This document shows positions 24,171-35,994 of a stretch of DNA of 64,000 nucleotides, in pieces. Made by a program: the position numbers and the translations under genes. Under the pieces are notes generated by a model. It saw nothing but the letters and a program-made list of their open reading frames with translations. It was not told the DNA's origin and did not search any database. How positions within the stretch are numbered: position 1 is the first letter of the stretch; each line of letters starts with the position of its first letter. Source of the stretch: Tigriopus japonicus (taxonomy: Eukaryota > Arthropoda > Copepoda > Harpacticoida > Harpacticidae); assembly GCA_010645155.1 (NCBI GenBank), contig CM021318.1, forward strand, positions 3,636,148 through 3,700,147. The letters are read 5' to 3'.

Positions 24171-25693
24171 TTTGCCATGTAGAGTTTGCTTGAAGAATCT
24201 TTGTGAAGATGGAATGTAACTGTAACTTGGAATGTTAACATTATTCAAGGAATACTAAACTGGACCGGAAGCAAAGACCCAATGCCGGCCCACAACCATG
24301 TGCTTACTTACTACCTGCGTCTAGATTTGCATGACTTCCATAGACCTTCTAATGAAGAAGTACGTAGATTGATATAATTTTCATTGAAGATGCAAGGAGT
24401 GCAATATGATATCCATATCGATCCAACTTGGACGAGGAAGAATGAAAATAATATTTCCATACTGCCATCACAGTGTCATATCCTTGACCCTTATCATCCA
24501 TCCTCAGGTTCTTTGGAGCCTCCATTTCGCTTCGTTTCCGGTATCATTTAGTCTTCCTTGTTTCATGGAATGAATATCAACAATATCATGGACGCCAAAG
24601 TATATACAGTACATTACTCGTAATATTACTGCATTCACGCATAATATTCTTGCAGTCCATCTTTTGCCCGGCTATTCTTCAATGCTCTGCTTTGCGTCGC
24701 TCTTCTCCAAAAACAATGCCAAGCTTTCCAAGTCGGTCAAAAAAAGAGCCAACACCCAAGGGGGATAAAATTCAATCTATCAGTTTCTTTTTCCTCAAAC
24801 CCATTGGTTGGTCATCTCGATTCCTGTTAAACAAATTTTTATCCCTCTTGCTGGAAAATGCATGATGAACGTATTTTGCCAGAGACGGTTGTAAAGCAGC
24901 TTGGGGCCAAATGGATGAAGTAACAGATTTCGTGAGTTTCGCCTGCCCATCTGCTACCATTGCCTTGAACTTCACGTACTTACTGATGGTTGTTAGACGG
25001 AGATGAGTTCTCAATATCTGCTCTACTAAGAGAGCAACCACTTGTTTTAACCTTGTGCCAATTCTCGATGTAATTGCATTTGTCTTCTTGCATACTCTTC
25101 GTCTGTTCTCGGCCAATGAATACTTTACAATCAAAAGCTAAACAAATCATTCCCCTCTCAAACAAAAAACAATAGCAAACTCCACACGTTTTGAATGCCG
25201 TTTTGGTGTGTGTGTTTGTGGACTCTTACATCTACTTTCGCTCTTTCTCCCGGCCCATTATTGGAACTTGAAAGGTTTCGTATTATTTATTAGCGACAAA
25301 TCCAGTTATTGTGATCCTTCCGCCCCCATTTCCTTCTTATCTTCGGCTCTGATACCGTTACGAAAACCCGAAATATATATCATGAATTATTACAATGGTA
25401 ACCCATCGACACTACTAAGAACCGCATCAACAGATCTGGTGCTCTTGCAGTTGTTTCTCTATCTATCCACTTTATAGGTAGGTAAATGATTGTTTCGTGA
25501 GACTATTCATTGCACTTTGAGAACACGTGTTAATGGCTTTACGTTGCGTATTGCATGTTACCATGTTGCATTCAATTGTAGTTGTACAAAAGAAAAGTCT
25601 TTCAAGAAATGTTATGACGAAATGGTTGCAGTGTTTTTCTTTCAATGTTTTGCAGTGTTAACTTTCCGTACTAACCACTTCCGTTATGTGTAG
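24171..25693 (+). other. Isoform A 3' UTR and intron before alternative last exon
   Basis: The stretch lies between the two last exons of the receptor gene. It serves as 3' UTR plus downstream sequence for isoform A, and as part of a 2.2-kb intron for isoform B. I see no other coding exon in it. It ends in an acceptor (ATGTGTAG) before the second M4 exon. Confidence 0.6.
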
Positions 25694-25834
25694 GTAATCG
25701 AAGATTGGAAATTCATCGCTATGGTTCTTGATCGCATATTCCTGTACATCTTTACTTTCCTCTGCTTGGGAGGAACCTCGTGGATCATTTTGAGAGCCCC
25801 ATCCTTGTATGACATGAGACCAGCTCTCGGATAA
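25694..25834 (+). CDS. Alternative M4 terminal exon of the receptor gene, isoform B
   Basis: This exon starts in the same phase as the first M4 exon and encodes [20 protein letters not shown]..., clearly homologous to [20 protein letters not shown]... of the exon at 23997. Both end in a RAPSLYDMR motif, but the tails differ: PALG then stop here, a longer Thr/Ser-containing tail ending KYMN in the other. It can replace the earlier exon, giving about 621 residues with a different fourth transmembrane helix and extracellular C-terminus. Which exon is used is probably decided by choice of poly(A) site versus splicing (inference). It could also be a silent duplicate, but the intact splice site, frame and stop argue for function. 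Confidence 0.88.
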   Translation, partial: VIEDWKFIAMVLDRIFLYIFTFLCLGGTSWIILRAPSLYDMRPALG

Positions 25835-25958
25835 CCCTTATCGCACCCCTGAGGAGCTTCCGTCGGATTTTTCTCGTTCCAATCAGCTTCCTGAGGCTGA
25901 ATTGAATCTAAAAGTGTCCTAACGGTGCATGCTAATCTCCATATTCTGAAAACTCGAG

Positions 25959-25964
25959 AATAAA
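25959..25964 (+). terminator. Poly(A) signal for receptor isoform B
   Basis: AATAAA lies 125 bases after the isoform B stop and only about 95 bases before the likely start codon of the next gene on the same strand. Confidence 0.5.
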
Positions 25965-26059
25965 TTTGATTGTTTCACAATTGTATGACCATCCCTTGGC
26001 GTGATCCAGCACTCGACCTTAGCTGTTTCCAGTATTCTTTAGGGGAATTAAACATCGCC

Positions 26060-27691
26060 ATGACTGTTGACGATCAACTGGATGATTTTATCTTGGTGAA
26101 TGTGGTGGAAACCAGTTACGCCAGAAAATGGAGTTTGTCTGGAGGTACGGATTATCAAATGTCCGTGAACAAATCCAGAATTCTCTTCTGCCATGAGAGC
26201 AAGCGAGTGGTTGTTGGTCGAGGTTTATTGAAATGGTATTGCAATAGTGGAAATAATCAGCAAGGAAGCGTGCCCTCTTCGGAAAATGTACGAGAGACGT
26301 TCTATTTGGAGATATCGAGTGGTGCTGCTCGTGGTCCAGGAATAATTGAGATATATTCGGTGGAAAAGCGAAATATCCAAATGGGAGAATGGGTGCATCA
26401 ACGCCTCTTTCCCAATCGGACGACTGAGTGCTATGAGAACTTTTGCAGACTTCTTGCATCAGGCCTTGGAGGCATTTATTATTGTCTAATAGTGTGCCAC
26501 AATTACCTCTGTTGTAAAGGGAATCGTCGAAGTGGCAATGGACCTCAACAGATTGTGGTTGATCCCAAAGACCCAAAGCAACGAAGGTCGCTTGATGAGG
26601 ACTCTGACTTTCCACGAACTGCGGACGAAACTTCAAAGACTCAGGAAAGGAGATCAGTGGAAGCTCACACCACGGTTGAAGTCCACGCTGTTGAGCCGGT
26701 TAAGGATAGCAAAACACCCACCTCTGGGCCAAGTCGGGCTCAGAGCTTCAAAGAGTCCATGAAGAGTGTTCCCAAGAAACAGTCGATTAAGAGAATCAAA
26801 TCAGGGATGTCAAAAGTGGTCAAGAACCTGACCCAGAACAAAGGCTCGCTAGAAGACTCATCAACATCTGTTTACAGATCGTTCGAAAAGCTTGATGACT
26901 GCTTCGATATCATTGATGAGACCAGTCCCGCCAATAAGTTGGATTATAACCGCATTTTCAGCATTCAGTCCGATGAAGGGGATATTGATCACACTAAGGA
27001 TTGCGTCTTGGACAACGTCGATGATGAATCTTCGGACTCGATGGAAGATCTGGCCCTTGGAGATTCCTTGGCAACCAGTAATGACTCTTTGACCTTACGA
27101 AACTCTTGGTACGACAAGCGAAAAAGTACGGAAGACCTCCAGATCAAGCCTCACACCACTGTAGCTTACGATTCCACCGATAACACAGTCATAGTTATGG
27201 ATGAAAACGATATCTATAAAGTTCCTCAACCAGAGTTGCCAAGCAATGATCAGTTTGTCAGTTCATGCCAAATCGTTGTCGATAAAACAATTCCCTTCAA
27301 AGCCGTCATTACACCACCTGAAGAGAGCCTTCCTAGCACCGGAAATTCCCCGCCAAACTCGAGCTCATCACCAGATTCTTCCGAATGGGACAAACTTGAA
27401 GACCCGCCAAAGCAACAAACTGTGGTGACTGTGGAAATGGGAAGTCAAACCAACGTGTCAAATCCAAAACCACGACCTTCAAAGGCGACCAAGGTGATTG
27501 AAAATGCAAGCGAGTCGCGAACAAAGTCAGTTGAAAAAGGATTGGAAACCTTGATCAGGTCTGAGCCATTGCACCGGTATGTGGAACAATCCCAATCTTT
27601 GATGAGTCTGCGTCGGAGTTCGAAAGTTGGCTCCGCTATCAAACGTTTCGATTCTTCAGCGTCGCCAGAAAAGAAACCCCCAAAAAAGTAA
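26060..27691 (+). CDS. PTB (IRS-type) domain adaptor, DOK/FRS2/IRS-like
   Basis: A single-exon frame of 543 residues from the ATG at 26060, which has a good context (CATCGCCATGA). An in-frame ATG at 25985 would add 25 residues. Roughly the first 115 residues look like an IRS-type phosphotyrosine-binding domain: an FILVNVVET start, then FYLEISSGAARGPGIIEI, matching the FxIExGRxxxxGPGxF pattern of IRS/DOK proteins, and a closing helix. The rest is Ser/Thr-rich and disordered, with a basic cluster (KKQSIKRIKSGMSKVVKN) and a Tyr motif IYKVPQPELP of the YxxP type used to recruit SH2 proteins. These adaptors act beneath receptor tyrosine kinases. No PH domain was found upstream, unlike classical DOK or IRS. 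Two acceptor-like sites (TTTCCAG, TTCTTTAG) precede the ATG, so an upstream 5' exon or trans-splicing is possible. Confidence 0.72.
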   Translation: MTVDDQLDDFILVNVVETSYARKWSLSGGTDYQMSVNKSRILFCHESKRVVVGRGLLKWYCNSGNNQQGSVPSSENVRETFYLEISSGAARGPGIIEIYSVEKRNIQMGEWVHQRLFPNRTTECYENFCRLLASGLGGIYYCLIVCHNYLCCKGNRRSGNGPQQIVVDPKDPKQRRSLDEDSDFPRTADETSKTQERRSVEAHTTVEVHAVEPVKDSKTPTSGPSRAQSFKESMKSVPKKQSIKRIKSGMSKVVKNLTQNKGSLEDSSTSVYRSFEKLDDCFDIIDETSPANKLDYNRIFSIQSDEGDIDHTKDCVLDNVDDESSDSMEDLALGDSLATSNDSLTLRNSWYDKRKSTEDLQIKPHTTVAYDSTDNTVIVMDENDIYKVPQPELPSNDQFVSSCQIVVDKTIPFKAVITPPEESLPSTGNSPPNSSSSPDSSEWDKLEDPPKQQTVVTVEMGSQTNVSNPKPRPSKATKVIENASESRTKSVEKGLETLIRSEPLHRYVEQSQSLMSLRRSSKVGSAIKRFDSSASPEKKPPKK

Positions 27692-27789
27692 ACAAAATGT
27701 GTACTTTTATTGTTAACAATTTACTGAGCAAAATGCACACCCATCAAGAATGACAGGCTTACATATTAGATTTATCATCGATCACTGTT

Positions 27790-28250
27790 TTAACGATATT
27801 GTTCAATAGGACCATTGTGTTGTTTCCAATCTTCGAATCCTCCTTTATAAGGCCGAACATCGTTGTAGCCATGTTTTCTTAAGAGATCCACAGCCTCGGG
27901 TACTCGACGACCTTTGTAGTCGCTAATCACTAATTTTCCACTACATTCTTTGGCTGGTTTGTCAAAACCGTATTCTTGAAGAAACGTGTCTCGGTCCATA
28001 TCAAAGGCTTTCTCGAGACATGAGACTGAAAAGAAGTGAATACAATTTAGATTCAAATTCAACAAACTCGAGATTTCAGCCCATATCAGAACCTCATACG
28101 CAGTAAAATTTGAGAGCACTTACTTGGAATACAATGACTGTTTGGAATTTGACCGGTTTCCTCCAGCTCCTTTTTGTTCCGGATATCGATAACTACGGCA
28201 TCGCCAGAAACGACAGCTTCATGAAGATCTTGGTAAGTATATTCGGCCAT
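27790..28250 (-). CDS. Rhodanese-domain protein lacking the catalytic Cys
   Basis: Two exons, 28250-28124 and 28025-27790, encode 120 residues, a single rhodanese domain of the TSTD1/Hsp67B2 type. The start MAEYTYQDL leads into VVIDIRNKKELEETGQIP (the usual DVR...E...G.IP segment), then FLQEYGFDKP, and it ends YKGGFEDWKQHNGPIEQYR. Active members transfer sulfane sulfur through a Cys in a C-R-S-G-x-R loop. Here the loop reads ISDYKGRR, with Asp at the Cys position, so sulfurtransferase activity is probably lost (inference). It is a paralogue of the gene at 28799-30599, on the same strand and sharing the phase-1 intron after the ...CIP motif. Its stop is about 100 bases from the stop of the convergent PTB gene. 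A TATA box lies about 90 bases upstream of the ATG. Confidence 0.88.
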
Positions 28251-28338
28251 GTTGCTTCACTTTTTTTCTCACTTTGTTGCTTGATGTGTTCACTTTGATT
28301 TACAAATTCTTTCTGAATGTGGATCACGAGCTGTTGGG

Positions 28339-28346
28339 TTTATATA
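28339..28346 (-). promoter_or_regulatory. TATA box of the Cys-less rhodanese gene
   Basis: TATATAAA on the minus strand about 90 bases upstream of the start codon, placing the transcription start near 28310. The spacing fits a 60-base 5' UTR. Confidence 0.6.
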
Positions 28347-28798
28347 GAACCTGTAAACGTTTCCCTAAACCTTCTAGAGGGGTCCACTATTGATTGTTCC
28401 CCGATCCCGGTCGCTGGCAAAGCGTTTTCCATTGAGGCGGGCCCAAATTCACCACAAGGTGAAGAGAGGGCGGGAGCTGAGAACGTTGATAATTTTTTGC
28501 AAAACGTCGGCAATCAACACGGTTCTAACGTTCGCTCTTAGTATTTGAGTAAATGCTACATGATAAAAACTTGAATAACAAATACTTGATACTATAATGA
28601 GATGTAAGGTGTGGAAAACTTGGTGGAACAAATACATTTAGCTTGATTTTTGACATTCGCAAAAAAACGTTTTTACCGAATCTGATGAGGAGTTATTTAT
28701 TTCGGGTTTATTTATCTCCGTAAGAGAGTCAAGTAAGTCATGTTTGGATGTATATTATATTGATATGATCATTATCAAAATGAATTCGGCCTCCTCGT

Positions 28799-30599
28799 TC
28801 AATGTTCAATGGGTCCGTTGTTCTTCTCCCAGTCCAAAAAACTTCCTCGATATGCCCTGCGAAAATGAACGGAATGGCAAATATTGAGTCACTGAACCTT
28901 TCATTGCTCTACTTTGTGTTTGTACATAAAAATCTATGGTTTGTATTTCACTTCCCAACGAGACAGTGTCTCTTTCTTAAATATACCATATTGCTTGTTC
29001 CACTGTCTGCTATTAGATTACTTTTTTTGCAGTAATGGTTTATTCATATAACAGAGAGACAAAGCCTGGAATAAAACTAATTTGTTCACCCTCAATATAA
29101 AATAGGGTGCTCCCTTACTAGAGAGTAGACTGATGAACCTTTCACCGTGTATACTGCAATGTTGTGTCGTAATCGTGTGAACCATGGCAAAGGTTAAACC
29201 TTAACACTACGGTTTAACAGCAAGGACGTCGAAGCTCCATATTTTTGCACCAGTTAATTCATCTAAACAGGATCATGAGATTACACGAAAATGCTCTCTA
29301 AGCAACGTCAACCGTTTCGAGAGCATTTTGTATGATGCTCATTTGTACGTGGAAATGGGCATCTCGATAGAACTAGCTCATTTGATATGCAATGCCAACA
29401 ACGTGCCGAAAGATTTTATGCATCACGTTCAAAATCTCTCCCCTTAGGAACAACGAACGAGCGACCTCGTCCTCTAATATGTTGGGAAAGAACCAAGACC
29501 AAGTTCTAGCTATTATTCAATGCCTTTGGCTCTGTCTGACCACAAATCAAGTCTTGTTTAAGGAACATAAGGATCAGACAGCAAGAGCTTCTCACTGCAA
29601 AGTAGGGTGATGGAAATCAACTGATTTGGTCTGTCAAGAGAAGCAAGCTTAGACTCTTCATCTTCTCCTTTTCTTGTGGCCTTTACATCTAAGCAATTTG
29701 TACTAAGGAGGAAAAGCTTGGCCGCACTTCAGGTTTCAATTTACTTCGGCGGTAACGGCAGAAAAGGGAAAGGGAATCCATTTGAACTACATCAGTCAAT
29801 TACTTTGTTACACGTACATTACACCAGTTACCCTGCAATGCAGAGAGTGTCGAAAGTATTGGGAGCTTGCATAATAAGACCTAAAACTGCCATGTGCCAA
29901 ATGGACCCGTATAACATTACAATTCTAAAGGTCTTTATTCTCACCCGAGATGGCTGTAACCCAACTTTTCGAGTTGTTCCAATGCAACTTGCACTCGTCG
30001 TCCACTTCGACAAGTGATCACTAGAGTACTTGGCACTTCTCGATTAGGCTTCGAGAATCCGTATGTGCTCTCAAAGGTCCCTTCATCCATGGAAAAGGCA
30101 TGTTCAAGCTCGGGCACTGGAAAAAGAGGTCTCCTTGATCAATGGAAAGGAATTAATGGCTCTAGATAGAAAGCCAAGGTTGGCTAAATATCCCTTGATA
30201 TCTTATCCAATCTATTGAACAAAGACCTTCGAATCTGACCTGAATAGAATATCTGGCAGATGCTTGTAGAAACATGATACAAGATGTTTGGAAGCCTCAC
30301 AAGTGTCTTTTTGTCAAATATCTCAACTCCCCCGAAAGGCGTTTTCTGTCCATTAAATGCACTTGCACGTCCCACAAGGTTGAACTATTCGGAAAGAAGA
30401 CTCACGTGGAATGCAAAAGCTTCCGGGAATTTTTCCTGATTCCTTCAACTCGGAATGGTTCCTAACGTCCACAAGGGTCACCTCCTTCTTCTCAAGAGCC
30501 TCTTTCAGACTTGAAAACTCGAAGTCTACAATGAAAAGAACTTTTCTTTAACCAGCTTAAGCACTATAAGAGACTTCTCTTACCTTTAACAGGTGCCAT
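28799..30599 (-). CDS. Rhodanese-domain sulfurtransferase with intact CRSGRR loop
   Basis: Assembled from four exons: 30599-30584 (start, MAPVK), 30525-30406, 30116-29945 and 28856-28799. All borders are GT-AG and the frame is continuous, giving 121 residues. The product has VTLVDVRNHSELKESGKIPG, then ITCRSGRRVQVAL with the catalytic Cys, and ends YRGSFLDWEKNNGPIEH. This matches single-domain thiosulfate sulfurtransferases of the TSTD1/Hsp67B2 type, which act in sulfide and persulfide metabolism. It aligns along its whole length with the neighbouring 120-residue paralogue, so the two are a tandem duplication. The last intron (29944-28857) is about 1.1 kb and contains nothing recognisable. A TATA-like box lies about 105 bases upstream. 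Confidence 0.87.
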
Positions 30600-30704
30600 G
30601 TTGCAAAAGCTACACAAAATTAAATTTGGGACGGAATACACTTCCAATTGCTATTCTTTCGAGAGATTCGGGTTCACTGAACGCACAAGGAGAAGTCACT
30701 GGTT

Positions 30705-30711
30705 GTTTATA
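30705..30711 (-). promoter_or_regulatory. TATA-like box of the active rhodanese gene
   Basis: TATAAAC on the minus strand about 105 bases before the ATG, at a spacing similar to the TATA box of the tandem paralogue. Confidence 0.5.
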
Positions 30712-33700
30712 CTGTACTAAAATACGGTGTAAGTACGCTAGAAAGTGGACTGACTGACTAACTTGACGAGAAACGAGTACTCCATGCGTCCTTGGTGACC
30801 TGTAGCGTTAGTTCTGTGTAGACTGAGGGAAGGTATTTATCCACGAACCCTTCAGAGCAACTACTGTAGTCATCAAGACCTTGGCTGTTCTTGCTACCTG
30901 CCTTTACTTTTTATATCATTTTACCTGGTATCTTCAGTCAACTCAATTGTTTAAACGTACTGTTTCACCCTTTACAAATGCATCGAGAGCTAAAATGAGT
31001 GACAGGCTGAGCCATGATTTAGGTGAGTGGATTCATCGAACCCAACCTTGTAGATCCGGTCTAGCGCAGATAAGGTTTGTAGTACGGCCAGTACAAAAAG
31101 CAAGATACTAGTTGCAAAAGTTCACGTTTAAAAGTAACCAGGTATCACAATTTGTAAGGATCATCGAAGTAGGTGAGATTTTGGAGACTAAAGTTTGTCA
31201 GATTTTGATCAAATATATGCAGTTGAAATAGAAATAGCAAAACAAAGAGAAGCAATATGGTACTGCAATCATAAACGTGATGTGTATAACTTTGGATTAT
31301 TGAAGTCCAAGCGGCAATCAACATCATCGTAGTATTCCTTGTTCCTCGTCAGAGAAAGATTTTCCTTAATACTTAAACCGTCAAACCCTTTAAACAAAAA
31401 TGAACTTTGGACTGACCTAAATGTGAAGTTCAGAAAATCCAGTTCTACGACTCCGAACCCCATTATGAAATGAATATCTTAGTGACTGCATTTTCGTGGG
31501 AAGCCTTAGTTTACAACATTAATATTACCAAATTTGGGACTCTTTTCTACTGTCAAAAATGAATCCTCGGTCGTGTGTTTAAACAAGCAGGAAAATTAAA
31601 AGCTTACACTGAAAGTAAAACGCGGATATAACAAAAGCGTATGATTCGGGAATGCCCCTAATTTTCCCTCATGAAGCTTGTTTTTATGTTGTCATTTGTA
31701 AACACGGCTTGAACACAAAACCTCCTAGCCTCCTTAATTTCAATCAAGTTTCAAGAGACGTGTTTTTCAAGCAAAAGACAAGCCAATTTTCGTGAAGCAC
31801 ATATTTGGTTCTCTCAGCTTTTTTGTCATCCCAAGCATACAACAATGAATGAAAAATATACCTCTTTCTAAGATGTAATAAGGTATGATTGTCTCTAAGC
31901 CACCGCTTTCAACATTTTCCGTCTCTTCATTGTTCGAGAATCTAATATGATGTCTTAGGTTTTCATCTCGAAGGATCTTTTTCCTTTCCTCGGTGCCAAT
32001 TGGTATGAGAATTGAGAGGACCATAGAGAAATGAAGAGAGGAGGGAACTACTTACGTACATACACAAAAACAGAGGAAGAAATGCCCCTTTCTTCTTTTT
32101 CCCCATCTCCATCCTCATCCTCTCTTTCATTCTCATTGCCCGTTCTGTCTTTCATTGGATCATTCTGACTGGACCCAGATTCTTTCAGTTCACGGGATCT
32201 ATCTTTGTATTGGGGAACTTCAGTACGTAGGCCAGAACTTGAGGAAGGCGAGCGAACAGACCTGACGACCCAATTTCATTAGAAGAAATATCCGATATTC
32301 GCTATAGGATGCCCATGGAAAGTGGAAGAGGGTGAGACATCAAGCAAAAATGTCCTCGACCATTACTAGAACGAATGGAATAGGAACCGCAAAAGCGTGG
32401 GTTCCCAATGCCTACCAAGTGAGAAGATCAAAGAGAAAGAGAGGAGAAGCAAATTTGGCAAACACGTAGGGACAACTTTGGAAGGTCCTTTCAGTGTTGG
32501 TTCTCTGAGTATGAATATGTTAAATGTGTGCAGCCTTTGTTCTCTTTATAGTAGAGGGTGGGTCACATTCCATCCATCGTATTCCTTTTTGGGAACTTGT
32601 TTTCCCGCTATTTGCCACAAATTTGCTTTCACCTCTATATGTTTTTCTTATTTGCAACTTTGCTTTGCATTGTCAACCCTGATATCGATAGATTAATGGA
32701 ATGATAAGACCCCTGGACAAGATTGCTGGATGGGATTGATTTGGTGCCAAGAGCAGAATGGTAATACAAGTGGATCTGAATATGCTTTCTAGACACCATA
32801 CTTAGCGAAGAAGTCTTGTAAGACTCTCAGGATAATGGACTCTTAATAAATATTCGTCTATTCCCTAACGTTACGAGTGAGTTTTGTTCCCTTGTCTGGA
32901 ACTAAGAGTAGCTCTCTTGCATCGTGCCTGATCTTAATTGGCTTGAATAGAAACGAATGGGGGGAAATGGAAATGAAGTCTGACGTGTAGACGACTCTTC
33001 TCTCTTTGGTGTGTTCCGGCCCATTCGTCCCCTTTTCTTGCTTGTTCCAAGCAACGATTGGGCTTCTTCGGTCGATGATCCCTAATGAGAGATTTTCTGT
33101 CTCCGTTGCTTCAACGAGGTGGAACGAACGGGAAATCCGAAAAGGGGAAAACAAAGACCAAAGAGGTACACATGCACAAGGTTCTTCTGCTTCATCCAAG
33201 GGATCTCATGACTATTCCAATACCACAAAGAACGATTGGAACCCTCGAAACGGGTGTGAGTGTGCGATGGAAACAGAATACTGGTTGGTTTTCACTGAAG
33301 TTTATTGACAAAACGTGGATCATATTCATCAATTATTGTATGCAGTTGTTGTTGTTGTAGAAGTAGTAGTAGTTGTAGCAGTAGTTTTGATAATAAATAC
33401 TTACAATTATATTGGTTAGATATCTGAGGAGAGTAAAGTTTACCGTCAAATTTAGTGTACGAATGTCCAGTTGTAAAATGGAGCGTTCTGGTTCTGGCCT
33501 ATCTGATCTTGTTTGTAGTAAATGCTTCTCTTTACGATTGGGTTTGATTGTGGTTCCATGTGTTGGTGTTGGTATTTTTTGTCTGGGTTCAAATTGGAAT
33601 CATTTTCACCTGGAGACATTCATCGACACGTACATTGACATGTATAAATACTTGATGAAAAATTTGCACACATTGGCAAGGATTACTGCCCCTCGAAAAA

Positions 33701-35994
33701 TTTGGTTTTTAAAGCAGAGCTGCACATTGAAGGACATCTGGTTCAATTGAAGGACTACAACGTCGAGGATCGAAGCAAAATGAAATGAGCGCAAAAGCTC
33801 CATTGGAAATCATTTCGAGTTGGTAAATAATGTGGTAAATAGGTTGTACAAACAAACGAGAGACACTAGAGAGCAGACATAAAAAAACGGATCTTGGCAA
33901 GACCTTGAGACGTTCTCGCTAGACAATAAGTGGAATTGACGCAAGGGGGTATATGGATAAATAATAGAGGATGGCAGTATTAATGTATATTGTAGAAGTA
34001 CGTGGTAATGGATGATAATTGAAATGGACACAAAAATTAGGTGTTGTTCTTGAGAGCACTACTGAGGGTTTCGATATTGGATTGAAAGAGAAAGGATATT
34101 CGGTTCTTCTTTTTATTGACGAGGGTTCAGGAGCTGCGGAACGTACGTACGTAAGAAAATACGATACGTGTCTGCTTTTACATGAAAACACACCGAGATC
34201 GAGAAGAATTAGGGGGGCTGCAAACTTTTCATCTGGACCAGTGTTTGGTGATTGTAAGAGTACAATATGAAATGACTAGATCTATTACAAGGATGCTTTG
34301 ACTAATGATCTGCCTACCGAGAGCTTTTCCTTTCCATTCGAGGAACAACAAGAAGAGCAACTCGAGGAGGCAGATTGTCTTTAATGAGATTCTTGTTAGC
34401 CGTCTCTTGAAATCAAGCGAGAGTAAAAGAGAAAGAGAGAATTGGGGGGGTCGAGAAAATCCAGGACTTTCTCCGGTAAGGAACGGAAAACACGTCCGTA
34501 TGTACAAACTAATATCAAAATGAGGGTTGTTGTTCTTCTTTTGTACAAGTATGAGATAAAGAACCAAATTTGTACTGGCGGTTCGTTCGACTGATATCGT
34601 AAATGCCGCGTGACACTATTGTTCAAAGGAGTAATCAAAGGTCACTAAAGACTTTCACTCATCGTGCTAGCTGGCTGGTTGGCTTATGAGTTCGGCCAGT
34701 GATCTGAAGCAGATCATGTGTACACCAAGCTGAAGCTCTCGAGTCTTTCCAAATATTTACATTCTGATGCTGATGATTTCATACGTGTATACAAGCTCAT
34801 GTTCCACTTTTGGTTCACCGCCCTTCCTCGATGTAACACATTCGGAACACATTTTGTTCCAAGCCAGCCTTGAAGAGGTGTATGTTGGATCCACTTTCGT
34901 ACACACTCACACGATGACGATGAAGAAGGACACGATGAGGATTGAGTGAGGTCTATTTACATTGAGGGAGAAGAGGGAAAAATTGCATGTGGGCCTTGGT
35001 CATGCCGATCACGGATTTGTCCCGAAGAGTAGATCCGCAGTTCATTCGGACACATGCAGTAATGCAACCAACTGGCATTCTCCACCAAGCACACAATATG
35101 TACATGTTCGGGTACTTGTGAGCGTTGATGGTAGTTGGTGGTCGTCAATGGAAGTGCTGAGTGAACGTCTGTTGTTTCTTCTTGAGATTGGAGACGATGT
35201 GAATGAAGAACTTGTCTATGGATAAGTGGAGGAAGATGATCGGGACGATGCACTACACTAGCGACGAATATATTTACTCTAGGATATTGATACACTCGTT
35301 CCCGTGCCAATTCGAGGACATGCACGATTCAGGGTTTGTTTCTTTGAGGACCGACTTGAGTCACAATTCAGAGATGATGAACATGGAGGCTCCACAGATA
35401 CACGGGAAAATTTCGGAAAAAAGATTGCTGACATTCGGATTTGGTTTTGTTCCCATCGCACCATAGCAAAACGGAAGAGGAAAAGAGGGAAAATTTGGGA
35501 AAACAACAGGAGATCTGAGGACGCGTTTCACGAAACTTTGTACAAAATGACACGATGCCAGGTACTCTTTGAGGACCCATCTGCGATGAGTCTTCCGTGC
35601 TAGTGTCATCCACATGATAGGAAAAGGTAAAGAAAGAGTTGCCGATGAAAAGGGCTCTTCATACAACATCCACGGCAAAATTGCCTTTCATGCCAGGCTC
35701 AAACACTGTTTTTCACTTCTAGGCCGAAAATGGGTTCACGTCACACATGAAGGACGACTCATCCTCATTTACGTGGTCTTGAGCCATGAGTCATAAACTA
35801 GTCTGTTCAAAGGATCGTTCTCGGGTGGAACAAGGTAAAGGGTGGGTAAATAGAATAGGTGGGGGTATCACTCAGAACCAGTAGGAGAGTGATTGCAGAG
35901 AGGGTGAGCTTTTCTTCTGAGCTACTACGTGGATATCGTTCTCGTTGGGTGGCGGTTGGTGGTGTTCTTGGGATGGGGCCTCTCTGCTAATTGC
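30712..35994. other. Intergenic stretch without a supported gene
   Basis: I could not assign a coding gene. Short frames exist, for example an 85-residue one at 32024-31767 and a 64-residue one at 31463-31269, both minus. They show no recognisable family and no clear exon partners. A GTT/GTA microsatellite occupies about 33345-33386. The left part may hold the divergent promoter region of the rhodanese gene, the right part the GPCR 3' UTR. Confidence 0.45.
33345..33386. repeat. GTT/GTA trinucleotide microsatellite
   Basis: A run of GTT units passes into GTA units (GTTGTTGTTGTAG... AGTAGTAGTAG), with a few interruptions. No coding context is seen. Confidence 0.7.

Noticed and set aside
28355..28382. 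Possible heat-shock element upstream of the rhodanese TATA box, tempting because relatives include Hsp67B2
   Set aside because: The TTC/GAA units are 11 bases apart and one is imperfect, so the 5-base modular spacing of a real element is not met.
30995..31022. Possible 28-base plus-strand first coding exon (MSDRLSHDL then a GTGAGT donor), divergent from the rhodanese gene
   Set aside because: No downstream exon with continuous frame or recognisable protein could be found, so chance is likely.
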